From assembly GCF_009647605.1 (NCBI RefSeq), contig NZ_WJIF01000005.1:1-64000 (forward strand): DNA of 64,000 bases, given 5' to 3'. The notes beneath the pieces were generated by a model, which was not told the origin of the DNA, did no database searches, and was given only the letters and a program-made list of their open reading frames with translations. A program made the translations under genes and the position numbers. Origin of the DNA: Agromyces agglutinans. GTDB taxonomy: Bacteria; Actinomycetota; Actinomycetes; Actinomycetales; Microbacteriaceae. Shown piece by piece: positions 19,450 through 28,799 of this stretch. Within the stretch, counting starts at the first letter, position 1; each line of letters starts with the position of its first letter.

Positions 19450-20676
19450 TCACGCGACCGGCGTGCCGCCCGCCGAGTCGGCCGGCACGGCCGCGGGGTC
19501 GCGGGTCGCGCCGGATCGCTCGCGCCGGCGCCGGCCGATGCGCTTGCGCGCGTCGAGCGAGGGGTCGGGATGCTCCCAGACCTTGATGATCGCCCAGCCG
19601 ACGGCGGTGATCGGCACGGCGAGCACGGCTCCGATGATGCCGCCGAGGATGGTGCCGGCGGTCAGGGCGACCAGGATGACGAGCGGATGCAGCTTCAGCG
19701 ACTGCGCCATCACGACGGGCTGGAGCAGGTCGCCCTCGAGCTGGTTCACGGCGATGACGATCGCGATGACGATGAGCGCGACGATCGGGCCGTTCGCGAC
19801 GAGGGCGACGAGCGCGGCGAGGATGCCCGCGACGGTCGCGCCGACGAGCGGGATGAACGCGCCCAGGAACACGATGACGGCGAGCGGCAGCGCGAGCGGC
19901 ACTTGCAGGACCGCGAGGCCGATGCCGATGGCCGCGGCGTCGACGAACGCGATGATCGCCGTGCCGCGGATGTACCCGCCCAGCACCTTCACGCTGGTCT
20001 CGCCGATGCGGCGGCCGCGGGCGAGCCGTTCGCCGTCGAAGGGCCGGAGGAAGAACGCCCAGATGCGGTCGCCGTCCTTCAGCAGGAAGAAGCCGACCAC
20101 GACGACGAGCAGCGCGCCGGTGACCACCTCGGCGGCCGCCGAGATCCCGGCGATCGCACCCGATGAAAATTGGGCGCTCGTGACGAAGTCGACGACCCAG
20201 TCGCGGGCCTGGTCGATCTGCTCCTGGTCGATCGGGAACGGCAGCGTCTGCACCCATTCGACCAGATCGTCGAACCCCTCGCTCGCCGACTCGACGAGCG
20301 CGCCCCACTGGTTGCGCACCGCGAACACGATGAGGGTGATGACGCCGCCGAAGACGATGAGGCTGCCGAGCAGCGTCACCCACGTCGCGAGCATCGGCGA
20401 CCAGCCGTGGCGGCGCAGCCACATGACGAGGGGTGCCGCGGCGGCCGCGAGGATGATCGCGATGAGCACCGGGATGACCACGAGCTTGACCTGCACGAGG
20501 CCCCAGATCGCGAGGCCCGCGAGCGCGAGCACCATCAGGATCTGCAGGCTGCGGGTGGCCCATCGACCGAGCCGATCGTTCCAGATCGACCCGAGCGCGG
20601 AGCCGGGTGGGCCCGATTCCGCGCCCGGATCGGTCGTCGCGACGACGTCGGGCTGCTTGCTGCGCGTGAACCACAT
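19450..20676 (-). CDS. AI-2E family transporter-like permease
   Basis: A 408-residue membrane protein with the topology of the AI-2E transporter/UPF0118 family: two paired segments near residues 43-88, a long soluble stretch (about 120-175), and a C-terminal group including the conserved GGYIRGTAIIAFVDA, GAFIPLVGATVAG and LHPLVILVALTAGTILGGIIGA pieces. Family members export autoinducer-2 or act as ion antiporters, so the substrate is open. The C-terminus is a long charged tail. The start codon is six bases after TAGCGT with no ribosome site, a leaderless pattern. Confidence 0.9.
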   Translation of the reverse strand: MWFTRSKQPDVVATTDPGAESGPPGSALGSIWNDRLGRWATRSLQILMVLALAGLAIWGLVQVKLVVIPVLIAIILAAAAAPLVMWLRRHGWSPMLATWVTLLGSLIVFGGVITLIVFAVRNQWGALVESASEGFDDLVEWVQTLPFPIDQEQIDQARDWVVDFVTSAQFSSGAIAGISAAAEVVTGALLVVVVGFFLLKDGDRIWAFFLRPFDGERLARGRRIGETSVKVLGGYIRGTAIIAFVDAAAIGIGLAVLQVPLALPLAVIVFLGAFIPLVGATVAGILAALVALVANGPIVALIVIAIVIAVNQLEGDLLQPVVMAQSLKLHPLVILVALTAGTILGGIIGAVLAVPITAVGWAIIKVWEHPDPSLDARKRIGRRRRERSGATRDPAAVPADSAGGTPVA

Positions 20677-20727
20677 GCCTCGACGCTAGGTCGGCGCGCC
20701 GCCGAGGGGCATCCCCTTGACGCTGCG

Positions 20728-23328
20728 TCAGTTCGCGGATGCCTCCCGCCGGCGCCGCCCGATGATCGCGAGCGCCGCGCCGCCGAGCACCGCGAGCACG
20801 GCCAGCGGGATGATCGCGACGAGCGCGTCGTCGACGCCGGTGTCGGCGAGGCCGGCGGCGCCGGTCGTGCCGGTGCCGGTCGTCGAGCCGTTCCCGCCCG
20901 AGCCGCTTCCACCCGTGCCGGGGCCGCCCGCACCAGGACCGCCCGCACCCGGGCCGGCCCCCTCGACGGCGCCGACGACCGTGCCCGCGCGGAGCGCCGC
21001 GGGCCGCTCGCCGTCGGCGAACCAGAACACCGGTCGGCTGAGCTCGGCCTCGACGGCCTCGGCGCCGACGGTCGCCGCGCGCACGAACGGCACGATCGGA
21101 GCCTCGTCGGCGGCGGGCGCCGCCACGGGCGTACCCAGCGACGCCGGAGCGGTGGCGAAGCCTTCAGTGTTGAGGTCGGGCATGCCGGCCGGACGCTCGA
21201 ACAGCACGACCTCGGGCTCGCCGCCGGTGAACGCGATCTGCGCCGCGCGACCCTCGCAGCCGTTGTCGCAGACGGCCCACAGGCGATCGAACGCGGTGTC
21301 GTAGTCGAGCGCCATCACGCCGCCGAGGCCCGGGTCGATCTCGGCGACCTGGTCGATCGAGCCGTCGGTGCCGAGCGCGTAGGCGTAGACGTGGCCGTTG
21401 TCCTCGAGGGCCACGAAGAACAGGCCGTCGCCGTGGCCGGGATAGTCGGCGGGGTCGTACGGCGCGTCGGTCGTCGCGTCGAGGAGCCGGCCGGCCAGCA
21501 CGTCGTCGGACACCCACTCGACCGCCTCGATGCCGGTGTTGGCGGCCACGTCGGGCAGCGACGAGGTGAGGTCCCACTCCTGGTCGGCGACCACGTCGGG
21601 GCCGGGCGCGTCGGCGTCGACCGCGAGCACGACGTTCCGGTTCACGCCCTTGTCGGAGTTGTCGCGCTCCGAGGCCAGGTACACGTTTCCGTCGCCGTCG
21701 ACCGTGATGCCCTCGCTGTCGGGGCCGTCGGCCTCGGGGTCGTCGGCGTCCTTCTGGAACCTCGCGCGCTTGCCGTCGGCGAAGGTCGCGCTGCCGTCGG
21801 CGCCGATCTCGAGCTTCCAGAACGTGCCGGTGCCGTTGTCGACCGCCCAGAGGAACGCGCCCTCTGCGGTCTCCTGGACGTCGAGGCCCGACGAGTCCTC
21901 GAGGAACATGGGCTCCTCATCGATGACCGTCACGTCGGGCGAGCCGGGCCAGGCCGCGGCCTCGGGGTCGGTCGGGTCGACCGGGCCGGTGCCGCACGCG
22001 TTCGCGGCGCCCTTGGTCGAGGCGGATGCATCGCCGAACGCGCCGGTGCCGTCGGGGCAACGGGCGTAGGTCACGGCCGCGTGCGGCCCCCACGTGTGCT
22101 CGGCGATGGTGACGCCGCTCGCGTTGCGGATCGTCGCCGTGTCGCCGTCGCCGAGGCCGAAGTCGAAGTGCGTGTTCTGGTCGAACACGAAGAACGCGCC
22201 CGGTGCGAGCGTGGTGCCCGACTCGACGGGCGTCACGTCGGCTGCGTGGCCGATCGGGTCGCCGTCCATGAGCGTCCACCCGGAGAGGTCGACGGGCGTC
22301 GTGCCCGTGTTGACGACCTCGACCCAGTCGGTCGCGTCGCCGTTCGACTCGACCTCGTTGATCGCGACCGACGGCAGCACGCAGTCGTTCGCGGCGCCCT
22401 TGGTGATGCGGGCGAGGCTCCACGGCCCGGTGGCGTCGGGGCAGCGCGCCCAGCTGGCTGCGGCCTCGCTGCCGTCGACGGCCGGATGCGCCGCCCACGA
22501 GTACTCGTCGAGCTTCGTGCCGCCGGCGTCGTAGAGCCGGATCGCGTCGGCGCCGCCGATGCCGATCGGGTCGCCGAACTCCAGCGCCCCGCCGTCGATG
22601 CCGACGCCGAGCGTGCTCGCCTCGACGACGAGCAGCTCGCCCGCGCCGATCGTGGTGCCCGCCGCGAAGAACCACCGGTGGTCGTCGGAGTTGTCACGCA
22701 GCTCGTAGCCCGACAGGGCGAGGGCCTCGTCACCGGGGTTGACGAGCTCGATCCAGTCGGCGGGTCCCGAGTCGATCTCGTTCAGCCGCACGCTGCCGGG
22801 CGTCGCGGGCTCCTCGACCGGGTCGCACGTGTTGGGCGTGCCGAGGGTCACCGCGGTCGCGTGGGCCCACGCGCCGCCGTCGGCGCAGCGCGACCAGTCG
22901 GAGGTCGGCGAGTCCGCCGCGTACGCGTACTCGTCGACGACCGCGTCGGCGGGGTCGAGCAGGAACACCGCGTCGCCCTTGCCGAGGCCGAACGGGAAGG
23001 TGAGCGGGCCGGACTCGGCCTTCGTCAGGACGAGGAAGCCGCCCGGTGCGATCGCCGTTCCTTCGGGGAGGACGGCGGTGCCCTTCGTCGAGGCGTCGCG
23101 CTTGTCGTCCTGCAGCTTCCAGCCCGAGACATCCACCGATTCGGATGACGCGTTGTAGAGCTCGATCGCGTCTTCGGGGGTGCCGTCGTACCAGATCTCG
23201 TTGACGACGACGCTGCCGTCGGCGGCGGTTGCGGCGATCGGCGACGCCGCGATCGCGAGACCGGGCGCGGCGACGGCGAGCGCCGCGAGCATCGCGGCGG
23301 CGCGTCGGGAGGGGCGGGTGAAGGGCAT
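20728..23328 (-). CDS. Cell-wall-anchored protein with three lamin-tail domains and LADTG sorting signal
   Basis: An 866-residue surface protein. A signal peptide (residues 1-36) is followed by three lamin-tail domains, each opening with a VxxNE(I/V) strand and a DLSGW/DVSGW-type strand (about 40-150, 160-300, 310-430), joined by Cys-containing linkers. Next is a beta-propeller-like region (about 440-780) with GPDSEGITVDGDGNVYLASE and EGLFF-like strands, similar to esterase-like/phytase-like propellers. After a Gly/Ser/Thr spacer comes LADTG, a hydrophobic segment and RRRR, a class E-type sortase signal. GGAG stands eight bases before the ATG. Its role may be nucleic-acid or phosphate handling at the wall, judging by domain company only. 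Confidence 0.85.
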   Translation of the reverse strand: MPFTRPSRRAAAMLAALAVAAPGLAIAASPIAATAADGSVVVNEIWYDGTPEDAIELYNASSESVDVSGWKLQDDKRDASTKGTAVLPEGTAIAPGGFLVLTKAESGPLTFPFGLGKGDAVFLLDPADAVVDEYAYAADSPTSDWSRCADGGAWAHATAVTLGTPNTCDPVEEPATPGSVRLNEIDSGPADWIELVNPGDEALALSGYELRDNSDDHRWFFAAGTTIGAGELLVVEASTLGVGIDGGALEFGDPIGIGGADAIRLYDAGGTKLDEYSWAAHPAVDGSEAAASWARCPDATGPWSLARITKGAANDCVLPSVAINEVESNGDATDWVEVVNTGTTPVDLSGWTLMDGDPIGHAADVTPVESGTTLAPGAFFVFDQNTHFDFGLGDGDTATIRNASGVTIAEHTWGPHAAVTYARCPDGTGAFGDASASTKGAANACGTGPVDPTDPEAAAWPGSPDVTVIDEEPMFLEDSSGLDVQETAEGAFLWAVDNGTGTFWKLEIGADGSATFADGKRARFQKDADDPEADGPDSEGITVDGDGNVYLASERDNSDKGVNRNVVLAVDADAPGPDVVADQEWDLTSSLPDVAANTGIEAVEWVSDDVLAGRLLDATTDAPYDPADYPGHGDGLFFVALEDNGHVYAYALGTDGSIDQVAEIDPGLGGVMALDYDTAFDRLWAVCDNGCEGRAAQIAFTGGEPEVVLFERPAGMPDLNTEGFATAPASLGTPVAAPAADEAPIVPFVRAATVGAEAVEAELSRPVFWFADGERPAALRAGTVVGAVEGAGPGAGGPGAGGPGTGGSGSGGNGSTTGTGTTGAAGLADTGVDDALVAIIPLAVLAVLGGAALAIIGRRRREASAN

Positions 23329-23493
23329 GCGGGCGCTCCAGTCGGGTGGGTCAGCGGGGGCCGCTGGCCACTCGACCGCGCGCGGATGTCGCGGAGTCGG
23401 CGCGATGGTGAACACCGGGTGTCCGTCGGCTGACCGGATGGGTTCGTCCGCCGAATCGTTGTGCCCGGCCGCAGACCGGAGCATCCTGAACCC

Positions 23494-23889
23494 ATGAGCG
23501 ATCGCGAGGACTTCCTGGTGTGGGTGGAAAGCGAGTTCGTGCGGGCCGAGCGCGCGATGTTCGACGGCGACGACGGTCCGCGCCGCGCGATCTGGGCGCG
23601 CACCGAGCCCGTCAGCGTGCTCGGCGCCTGGCGCAACGCCGCGAGCCGGGCCGAACTGGTCGAGGCGTTCGAGGTGCTCGCGTCGAGCTTCTCGGACTGC
23701 ACCGACTACTCGTTCGACCTGATCTCGTTCGACGTGGCCGGCGACATGGCGTACACCGTCGGCTACGAGCGCGTATCGGCGTCGATCGACGGCGAGCCGC
23801 GCACGATCACGCTGCGCGCGACCCAGGTGTACCGTCGCGAGGCCGACGGCTGGCGGGTCGTGCACCGCCACGCCGACACGGTCGGGTAG
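23494..23889 (+). CDS. NTF2-like / SnoaL-like domain protein
   Basis: A 131-residue cytoplasmic protein with the NTF2-like cone fold pattern: an N-terminal helix with a WVESEFVRAERAMF stretch, an FEVLASSFSDCTDYSFDL strand pair, and the closing YRREADGWRVVHRHAD signature typical of SnoaL-like/SgcJ proteins. Such proteins may be isomerases or ligand binders. The ATG at 23494 gives the usual family length; no clear ribosome site precedes it. It ends three bases from the convergent livF stop. Confidence 0.8.
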   Translation: MSDREDFLVWVESEFVRAERAMFDGDDGPRRAIWARTEPVSVLGAWRNAASRAELVEAFEVLASSFSDCTDYSFDLISFDVAGDMAYTVGYERVSASIDGEPRTITLRATQVYRREADGWRVVHRHADTVG

Positions 23890-23892
23890 CGG

Positions 23893-24675
23893 TCAGCTCG
23901 CCGGGCGCCCGCCGAGGTACAGCTCGCCCAGGGTCGGGTCCGCGAGCAGCTCGGGGGCGGGCCCCGAGATGTGCACGCGGCCGAGGTCGAGCACGCACCC
24001 GATGTCGGCCGTCTCGAGCGCGCGGCGGGCGTTCTGCTCGACGAGCAGCACCGCGGTGCCCGCGTCGCGCATGCGCGCGACCTGCTCGAACACCTTCGCC
24101 GTCGTCTTCGGGTCGAGGCCCATCGACGGCTCGTCGAGCAGCACGACCTTCGGGCTCACCATGAGCGAGCGGGCGAACTCGACCTGCTTCTGCTGACCGC
24201 CCGAGAGCAGGCCCGCGAGCTGCTTCCACCGCTCGCCGACGATCGGGAACAGGTTCTGCACGAACGCGACGCGCTCGTCGATGACCTTCTGGTCTTTGAC
24301 GGTGAACGCACCGAGCAGCACGTTCTCGGCGACGGTCATCTCGCGGAACACGCTGTGCCCCTGGAGCACGTGCGCGAGGCCGTGCTTGAGCATGCGCTGC
24401 GAGTTCGTGCCCGTGACATCCACGCCGTCGACGAGGATCGAGCCCGAACGCGGCGCGAGCATGCCGCTCGCGACCTTCAGCACCGTCGACTTGCCGGCGC
24501 CGTTCGGGCCGACGAGGCACACGACGGTCGCGGGCGGCACCTGCACGGTGAGCCCGCGCAGCACGAGCGCCGCGCGCCCGTAGCCCGCCTCGATGTCGTT
24601 GAGCTCGAGCAGGTTCGTCGATGCGGCGGCGTTCGAAGCGGCACCGGATGCCGCGGCCATCGGTTCAGACGCCAA
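23893..24675 (-). CDS. livF: LivF-type ABC transporter ATP-binding protein
   Basis: A 260-residue ATPase of the branched-chain amino-acid-type (HAAT) importer. Walker A is GPNGAGKST, the signature is LSGGQQKQVEFAR and Walker B is VVLLDEPSMGLDP. I chose the TTG at 24675 rather than the ATG at 24660, because GGAGG stands seven bases before the TTG, within the last codons of livG, which gives an 11-base overlap and translational coupling. The N-terminal 20 residues are an Ala-rich extension. It is the last gene of the livJHMGF operon. Confidence 0.9.
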   Translation of the reverse strand: MASEPMAAASGAASNAAASTNLLELNDIEAGYGRAALVLRGLTVQVPPATVVCLVGPNGAGKSTVLKVASGMLAPRSGSILVDGVDVTGTNSQRMLKHGLAHVLQGHSVFREMTVAENVLLGAFTVKDQKVIDERVAFVQNLFPIVGERWKQLAGLLSGGQQKQVEFARSLMVSPKVVLLDEPSMGLDPKTTAKVFEQVARMRDAGTAVLLVEQNARRALETADIGCVLDLGRVHISGPAPELLADPTLGELYLGGRPAS

Positions 24676-25393
24676 GGTAGGCCTCCAGTACTCGCGGGTC
24701 CTGCTGGATCATGGACGGCTCGCCCTCGGCGATCGGGCGGCCCCGGTCGAAGACGACGACGTGGTCGCACAGGCTCATGACCATCTCCATGTTGTGCTCG
24801 ACGATGATGAACGTCTTGCCCTCCTCGTTGAGCTCGCGCACGAGGGTTGCGATGCGGCCGATGAGCGCGGGGTTCACGCCGCCCGCCGGCTCGTCGAGCA
24901 TGATCGTGTCGGGGTCGCCCATAAGCACGCCGGCCAGCTCGAGCAGCTTCTGCTGCCCGTAGCTGAGGTTGCGGGCCTCTGCGTGCTCGAGGTGGTCGAT
25001 GCCGACCCGGCGCAGCCAGTGGCGCGCGCGTTCGCGCTCGTGCTCGTCGTCGGCCGATCGCAGCAGGGTGCGAACGCTCGGATGCCGCACGGCCACGAGG
25101 AGGTTCTCCATCACCGTCATCCGCGGGAACACCCGGCAGAGCTGGAAGCTGCGGCCGATGCCCGCCCGTGCGACCCGGTCGGAGGCGTGCTTCGTGATGT
25201 CCTTGCCGCGGTACGCGACGGACCCCGAGTCGGGCTTGATCATGCCCGTGACGCAGTTGAAGAACGTCGTCTTGCCCGAGCCGTTCGGGCCGATGAGCCC
25301 GTTGACCTTGCCGTCGACGAATCGCACCGTCGCGTGGTCGACCGCGGTGACGCCGCCGAACGACTTCGTGAGCTCGACGGTCTCGAGGTTCAT
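24665..25393 (-). CDS. livG: LivG-type ABC transporter ATP-binding protein
   Basis: A 242-residue ATPase, partner of LivF. Walker A is GPNGSGKTT (about 38-46), the signature LSYGQQKLLELAGVLM and Walker B TIMLDEPAGGVNP; the AYLGV C-terminus is typical of LivG proteins. Its ATG overlaps the livM stop codon as ATGA, so translation is coupled. The pair LivG/LivF would power the LivH/LivM channel. Confidence 0.92.
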   Translation of the reverse strand: MNLETVELTKSFGGVTAVDHATVRFVDGKVNGLIGPNGSGKTTFFNCVTGMIKPDSGSVAYRGKDITKHASDRVARAGIGRSFQLCRVFPRMTVMENLLVAVRHPSVRTLLRSADDEHERERARHWLRRVGIDHLEHAEARNLSYGQQKLLELAGVLMGDPDTIMLDEPAGGVNPALIGRIATLVRELNEEGKTFIIVEHNMEMVMSLCDHVVVFDRGRPIAEGEPSMIQQDPRVLEAYLGV

Positions 25394-26625
25394 CGGGTGA
25401 CCTCCTTCGGGTCGGAAGCGTCGGAAACGTCGGAAGCATCACGCGTGGATGCCTCGCCGGATGCCTCGCGAGCATCCGCGGCGCCCGTGGCGGAGGCATC
25501 CGATCGCCGGTTCTGCTCGAGGAGCTCCGCGGCGCTGACGTCGCGGATCGACGTCTGCTGCGGGCGGAATCGATCGATCAGCTGCCCGACCGCCGGAATC
25601 ACGCCGTCGGGCATGAAGAGCACGACGACACCGAGGAGCAGGCCCGCAGCCACGAGGTGGAACTGCGTGTCGCCGAACTCGAGCTTGAAGTACTCGAGCG
25701 CGATGCCGACGATCAGTGCTCCGAGGAGCGGACCGAAGAGGTGCCGCACGCCGCCGAGCAGCGCCATCAGCACCATGTACGAGCCGATGAGGATCGAGAA
25801 CTGGAAGATCGGGTCCAGGTCGCCGAACCACAGCGCGTACAGCCCGCCGCCGAGACCCGTGACGAGCGCCGACAGCACGTAGGCGATCAACTTGTAGCGC
25901 GTCGTCGGCACGCCGAGCGAGCGCGCCTTGTCCTCGTCTTCGCGGATGGACTTCAGCGCCGTGCCGAACTTCGACCGGTCGATGACCCACCACGCGACGA
26001 GCGCCGCCGCGAGCAGGCCCGCGAAGAGGTAGAAGAACGCGCGATGGTGCTCGGGCCGCAGCAGGTCGGGGAACGGGCGCGGCACGATGAGGCCCTCCGA
26101 GCCGCCCGTGAACTCCCGCCAGCTCTGGAACACGAGCAGGAGGATCAGCACGAACGCGATCGAGACGATCACGAACGACGCACCGCGAACGCGCAGGGCG
26201 GCGATGCCGACCGGGACGGAGATGGCGACGACGACGAGTGCCGCGAGCACCCAGGCGACGAACCCCGGTAGCTCGAGGTACTTCACGATGAGCCCCGTGC
26301 CGTAGGCGCCGAGGCCGAAGTACGCCGCGTGCCCGAGCGAGATGTAGCCGGTGAACCCGCCCATGAAGTTCCAGCCCGTCGAGAGGACGGCGTAGTTCAG
26401 GATGACGACGCCGGCCGACAGGATGTACGGGTTCGGCGCGATGAACGGGAACGAGAGCACGAGCGCCGCGCCGACGACGAGGAGGGCGAGGCTGACGGCC
26501 CTCGACCACCGGCGGCGGCGGCGCGGTGCATCAGGGGCCACGACGACGGTCTCGGTGAGGGCCGGCCCGAGGTCGGCCGAGGCGGTCCGCCCGGCCGAGG
26601 CGGTCCGTTCAGAATCGTTGCGCAA
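25390..26625 (-). CDS. livM: LivM-type ABC transporter permease
   Basis: A 411-residue inner-membrane permease. About eight to ten hydrophobic segments and the GGFTGYISLGHAAYFGLGAYG motif (family LivM/H loop) are present; the EDEDKARSLGVPTTRYKL stretch is the EAA-like coupling loop that contacts LivG/F. A hydrophilic N-terminal tail of about 35 residues and a C-terminal tail of about 45 residues rich in Ala/Ser/Asp are unusual. The best start is TTG at 26625, with GGAGG six bases before it, overlapping livH by 17 bases. Confidence 0.9.
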   Translation of the reverse strand: MRNDSERTASAGRTASADLGPALTETVVVAPDAPRRRRRWSRAVSLALLVVGAALVLSFPFIAPNPYILSAGVVILNYAVLSTGWNFMGGFTGYISLGHAAYFGLGAYGTGLIVKYLELPGFVAWVLAALVVVAISVPVGIAALRVRGASFVIVSIAFVLILLLVFQSWREFTGGSEGLIVPRPFPDLLRPEHHRAFFYLFAGLLAAALVAWWVIDRSKFGTALKSIREDEDKARSLGVPTTRYKLIAYVLSALVTGLGGGLYALWFGDLDPIFQFSILIGSYMVLMALLGGVRHLFGPLLGALIVGIALEYFKLEFGDTQFHLVAAGLLLGVVVLFMPDGVIPAVGQLIDRFRPQQTSIRDVSAAELLEQNRRSDASATGAADAREASGEASTRDASDVSDASDPKEVTR

Positions 26626-27493
26626 GGCGACCTCCGAAGAACCCCTGTGGGCGGAACATGAGCGTGGCGAAGAGCGCGACGTAGAAGACGGTCTGCGCCC
26701 AGGTCGCGCCGAGCGGGATCTGCAGCAGGCTCTGCGAGATGCCCAGCAGCATCGCCGCGATCGCCGCGCCGGGGATGCTGCCGAGGCCGCCGACCACGAT
26801 GATCGCCATCAGCGGGCCGATCCAGTGCCAGTGCAGCGACGGGTAGATCGTCGCGTCGAGCGAGAGCGCGGTGCCGCCGATCGCGGCGGTCGCGAGCCCC
26901 AGCCCGAACCCGTAGCCCGCCGTGCGGTCGGTGTCGATACCGACGAGCCGCGCCGCCTCGGGGTGCTGGATGGTCGCGCGCAGCGCCCGCCCGAACCGCG
27001 TGTACTTCAGCAACAGGTAGAGGCTGAGCAGCGCGAACGCGGCGAGCACGAACGCCACGAGCTTGACCACCGGCACCTGCGCGCCGAACACGTCGAGGCT
27101 GTCGCCCGCGTACGGCAACTGGATGCGCCGCTGCGTGCCGGTGAAGATGAACCCGAGCGCACCCTCGATGATGAGGGCGATCGCGAAGGTCAGCAGCACC
27201 GACATCATCGTGAGCGTGAGCGGCTTCAGGCGCGAGACCAGCAGCCGCTGCATCGCGAACCCCGCGAGGAAGAACACGGGCACGGTGACCACGAGCGAGA
27301 GCATCGGGTCGAGGCCCGTCTCGCGGTTGAACCACCACGCGAGGTAGGCGGCGAGGATCAGGAACGCCGAGTGCGCGATCATGACGACGCGCATGATCCC
27401 GAAGTACAGCGTGAGGCCCGCTGCCAGGAGGGCGTAGAGCCCTCCCAGCAGCACGCCGAGGATCAGGCTTTGGAGGAACAGGGGTCCGGACAC
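26609..27493 (-). CDS. livH: LivH-type ABC transporter permease
   Basis: A 294-residue permease, partner of LivM. It starts GTG (MSGPLFLQSLILGVLLGGLY) and shows eight hydrophobic segments; the GIDTDRTAGYGFGLGLATAAIGG region is the family coupling loop. It begins 11 bases after the livJ stop codon. No strong ribosome site is visible, so translation probably depends on coupling to livJ. Confidence 0.9.
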   Translation of the reverse strand: MSGPLFLQSLILGVLLGGLYALLAAGLTLYFGIMRVVMIAHSAFLILAAYLAWWFNRETGLDPMLSLVVTVPVFFLAGFAMQRLLVSRLKPLTLTMMSVLLTFAIALIIEGALGFIFTGTQRRIQLPYAGDSLDVFGAQVPVVKLVAFVLAAFALLSLYLLLKYTRFGRALRATIQHPEAARLVGIDTDRTAGYGFGLGLATAAIGGTALSLDATIYPSLHWHWIGPLMAIIVVGGLGSIPGAAIAAMLLGISQSLLQIPLGATWAQTVFYVALFATLMFRPQGFFGGRLAQRF

Positions 27494-27504
27494 GATGGGT
27501 TACG

Positions 27505-28746
27505 TCACCACGCCGGCTTGGGGTAGATGAAGTCGGCTTCCTTCGCGTCTTCCGGCAGCACGATCTTGATCTCGCCGCCGACCCACTGCTGGATCAGGTG
27601 CGCGCCCGACGGCCGCCCGGCTTCATCCCAGCTGAGCGGGCCCACGACCGTGTCGACCGTGTTCTCGTGCAGCCAGTCGATGAGCTGCTGCTGGCACTCG
27701 CCCTGCTCGGCGCAGCCGACGGCCTCGACCGCGGCGGCGACGACCTGTCCGGTCGTGTACGCGTTCGCCTCGTCTTCGGCGGGAGGGTTGCCGAAGATCT
27801 CGGTGTACTTCTCGACGAACTCGACGTTGCTCGGGAACGACGCGGTCGGCGACCAGCCGGTCGGCGAGAGGATGCCCTCGGTCTGGTTGCCGATGGCCGC
27901 GGCGAACTCGGGGTTCGTCGGCGCGGTCGAGAAGGCGGCGACCTTCGGCTGGTAGTCGAGCTGCTGCAGCGCGATGATGAGGTTCACGCCGTCTTGGTAC
28001 TGGCTGCCGCCGATGACGACGTCGGCGTTCGACTCCGCGATCTTCGCCGCGATGACCGAGAAGTCGGTCGTGTTCGGCGGGTAGACCTCGTCGACGAGGA
28101 TCTCGACGCCGCCCTCCTCGAGCTTGTCGCGCAGGCCGTAGGCCGTGCCCTGGGCGAACGGGTCGTCCATCGCGGCGACGGCGGCGGTCTTCGGCCGCTC
28201 GCCCTCGGGCAGCGACAGCAGGTAGTCGGCGAGGTAGTTGTAGTGGTCGTCGGCGACCGCGGGTGCCGCGTAGAACAGGTTCTCGAAGCCCTGCTCGAAC
28301 ACCTCGGCCGCGGCGCCGGCCGGCTCGACGAAGAGCATGCCGTACTCCTGCGCGACGCGGGCCGAGGGCACCACGAGGCGGGTCGAGAACGGGCCGAAGA
28401 CGAGGTCGACGCCGTCTTGGGCGATGAGCGACTCGTAGTCGGAGACGACGCGGTCGGCGTTCGACTGGTCGTCGAGGATCTTGAGCTCGACCTGCCGGCC
28501 GAGGAGTCCACCCTGCTCGTTCACGATCTCGGCCCAGGCCTCGTAGCCGCGCTCGACGCCCTTGCCCGGCTCCGAGAAGTCGCCCGTGAGCGGCAGTGAG
28601 ACGCCGATGACGATGGGATCGTCGTCGCCCCCGCCGCCCGAGCCGCCGTCGTCGCCGGCGGAGCAAGCGCTCAGCGCCAGGCCGGCGGTCGCCGCGAGTG
28701 CGACCAGCGCCATCGCCCGGCGACGTCTGCTGTGGGTCACGTGCAT
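27505..28746 (-). CDS. livJ: Periplasmic-binding-type lipoprotein of a branched-chain-amino-acid-type importer
   Basis: A 413-residue extracytoplasmic solute receptor. The signal peptide ends in the lipobox LSAC (Cys about residue 28), so it is lipid-anchored, followed by a Gly/Asp linker. The Leu/Ile/Val-binding-protein fold is recognisable from IVIGVSLPLTGDFSEPGKGVERGYE and the GPFSTRLVVPSARVAQEYG hinge. TAGGAGG lies before the ATG. It is the first gene of the operon and is controlled by tandem LacI-type operators, which is unusual for an amino acid importer. The ligand may therefore be another small molecule; family members also take up urea, amides and aromatic acids. Confidence 0.9.
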   Translation of the reverse strand: MHVTHSRRRRAMALVALAATAGLALSACSAGDDGGSGGGGDDDPIVIGVSLPLTGDFSEPGKGVERGYEAWAEIVNEQGGLLGRQVELKILDDQSNADRVVSDYESLIAQDGVDLVFGPFSTRLVVPSARVAQEYGMLFVEPAGAAAEVFEQGFENLFYAAPAVADDHYNYLADYLLSLPEGERPKTAAVAAMDDPFAQGTAYGLRDKLEEGGVEILVDEVYPPNTTDFSVIAAKIAESNADVVIGGSQYQDGVNLIIALQQLDYQPKVAAFSTAPTNPEFAAAIGNQTEGILSPTGWSPTASFPSNVEFVEKYTEIFGNPPAEDEANAYTTGQVVAAAVEAVGCAEQGECQQQLIDWLHENTVDTVVGPLSWDEAGRPSGAHLIQQWVGGEIKIVLPEDAKEADFIYPKPAW

Positions 28747-28772
28747 GGGGTGCCTCCTACGTCGTTGTAGTG

Positions 28773-28796
28773 GAAAGCGCTTTCGGAAGCGCTTTC
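28773..28796 (-). promoter_or_regulatory. Tandem LacI-family operators over the livJ transcription start
   Basis: GAAAGCGCTTTC at 28773-28784 is a perfect 12-bp palindrome with the central CG step preferred by LacI-family proteins. GGAAGCGCTTTC at 28785-28796 directly abuts it, differing in two of twelve positions. Both lie just downstream of the predicted livJ -10 box and 120-145 bases before the divergent LacI-family gene, so they fit repression of the transporter and possibly autoregulation. Confidence 0.8.
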
Positions 28797-28799
28797 GTC

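Noticed and set aside
20170..23148. A 992-codon plus-strand open frame opposite the lamin-tail protein
   Set aside because: Composition is that of an antisense shadow (Arg/Val/Gly/Asp), with no domain pattern; the minus-strand protein has clear domains and a sorting signal.
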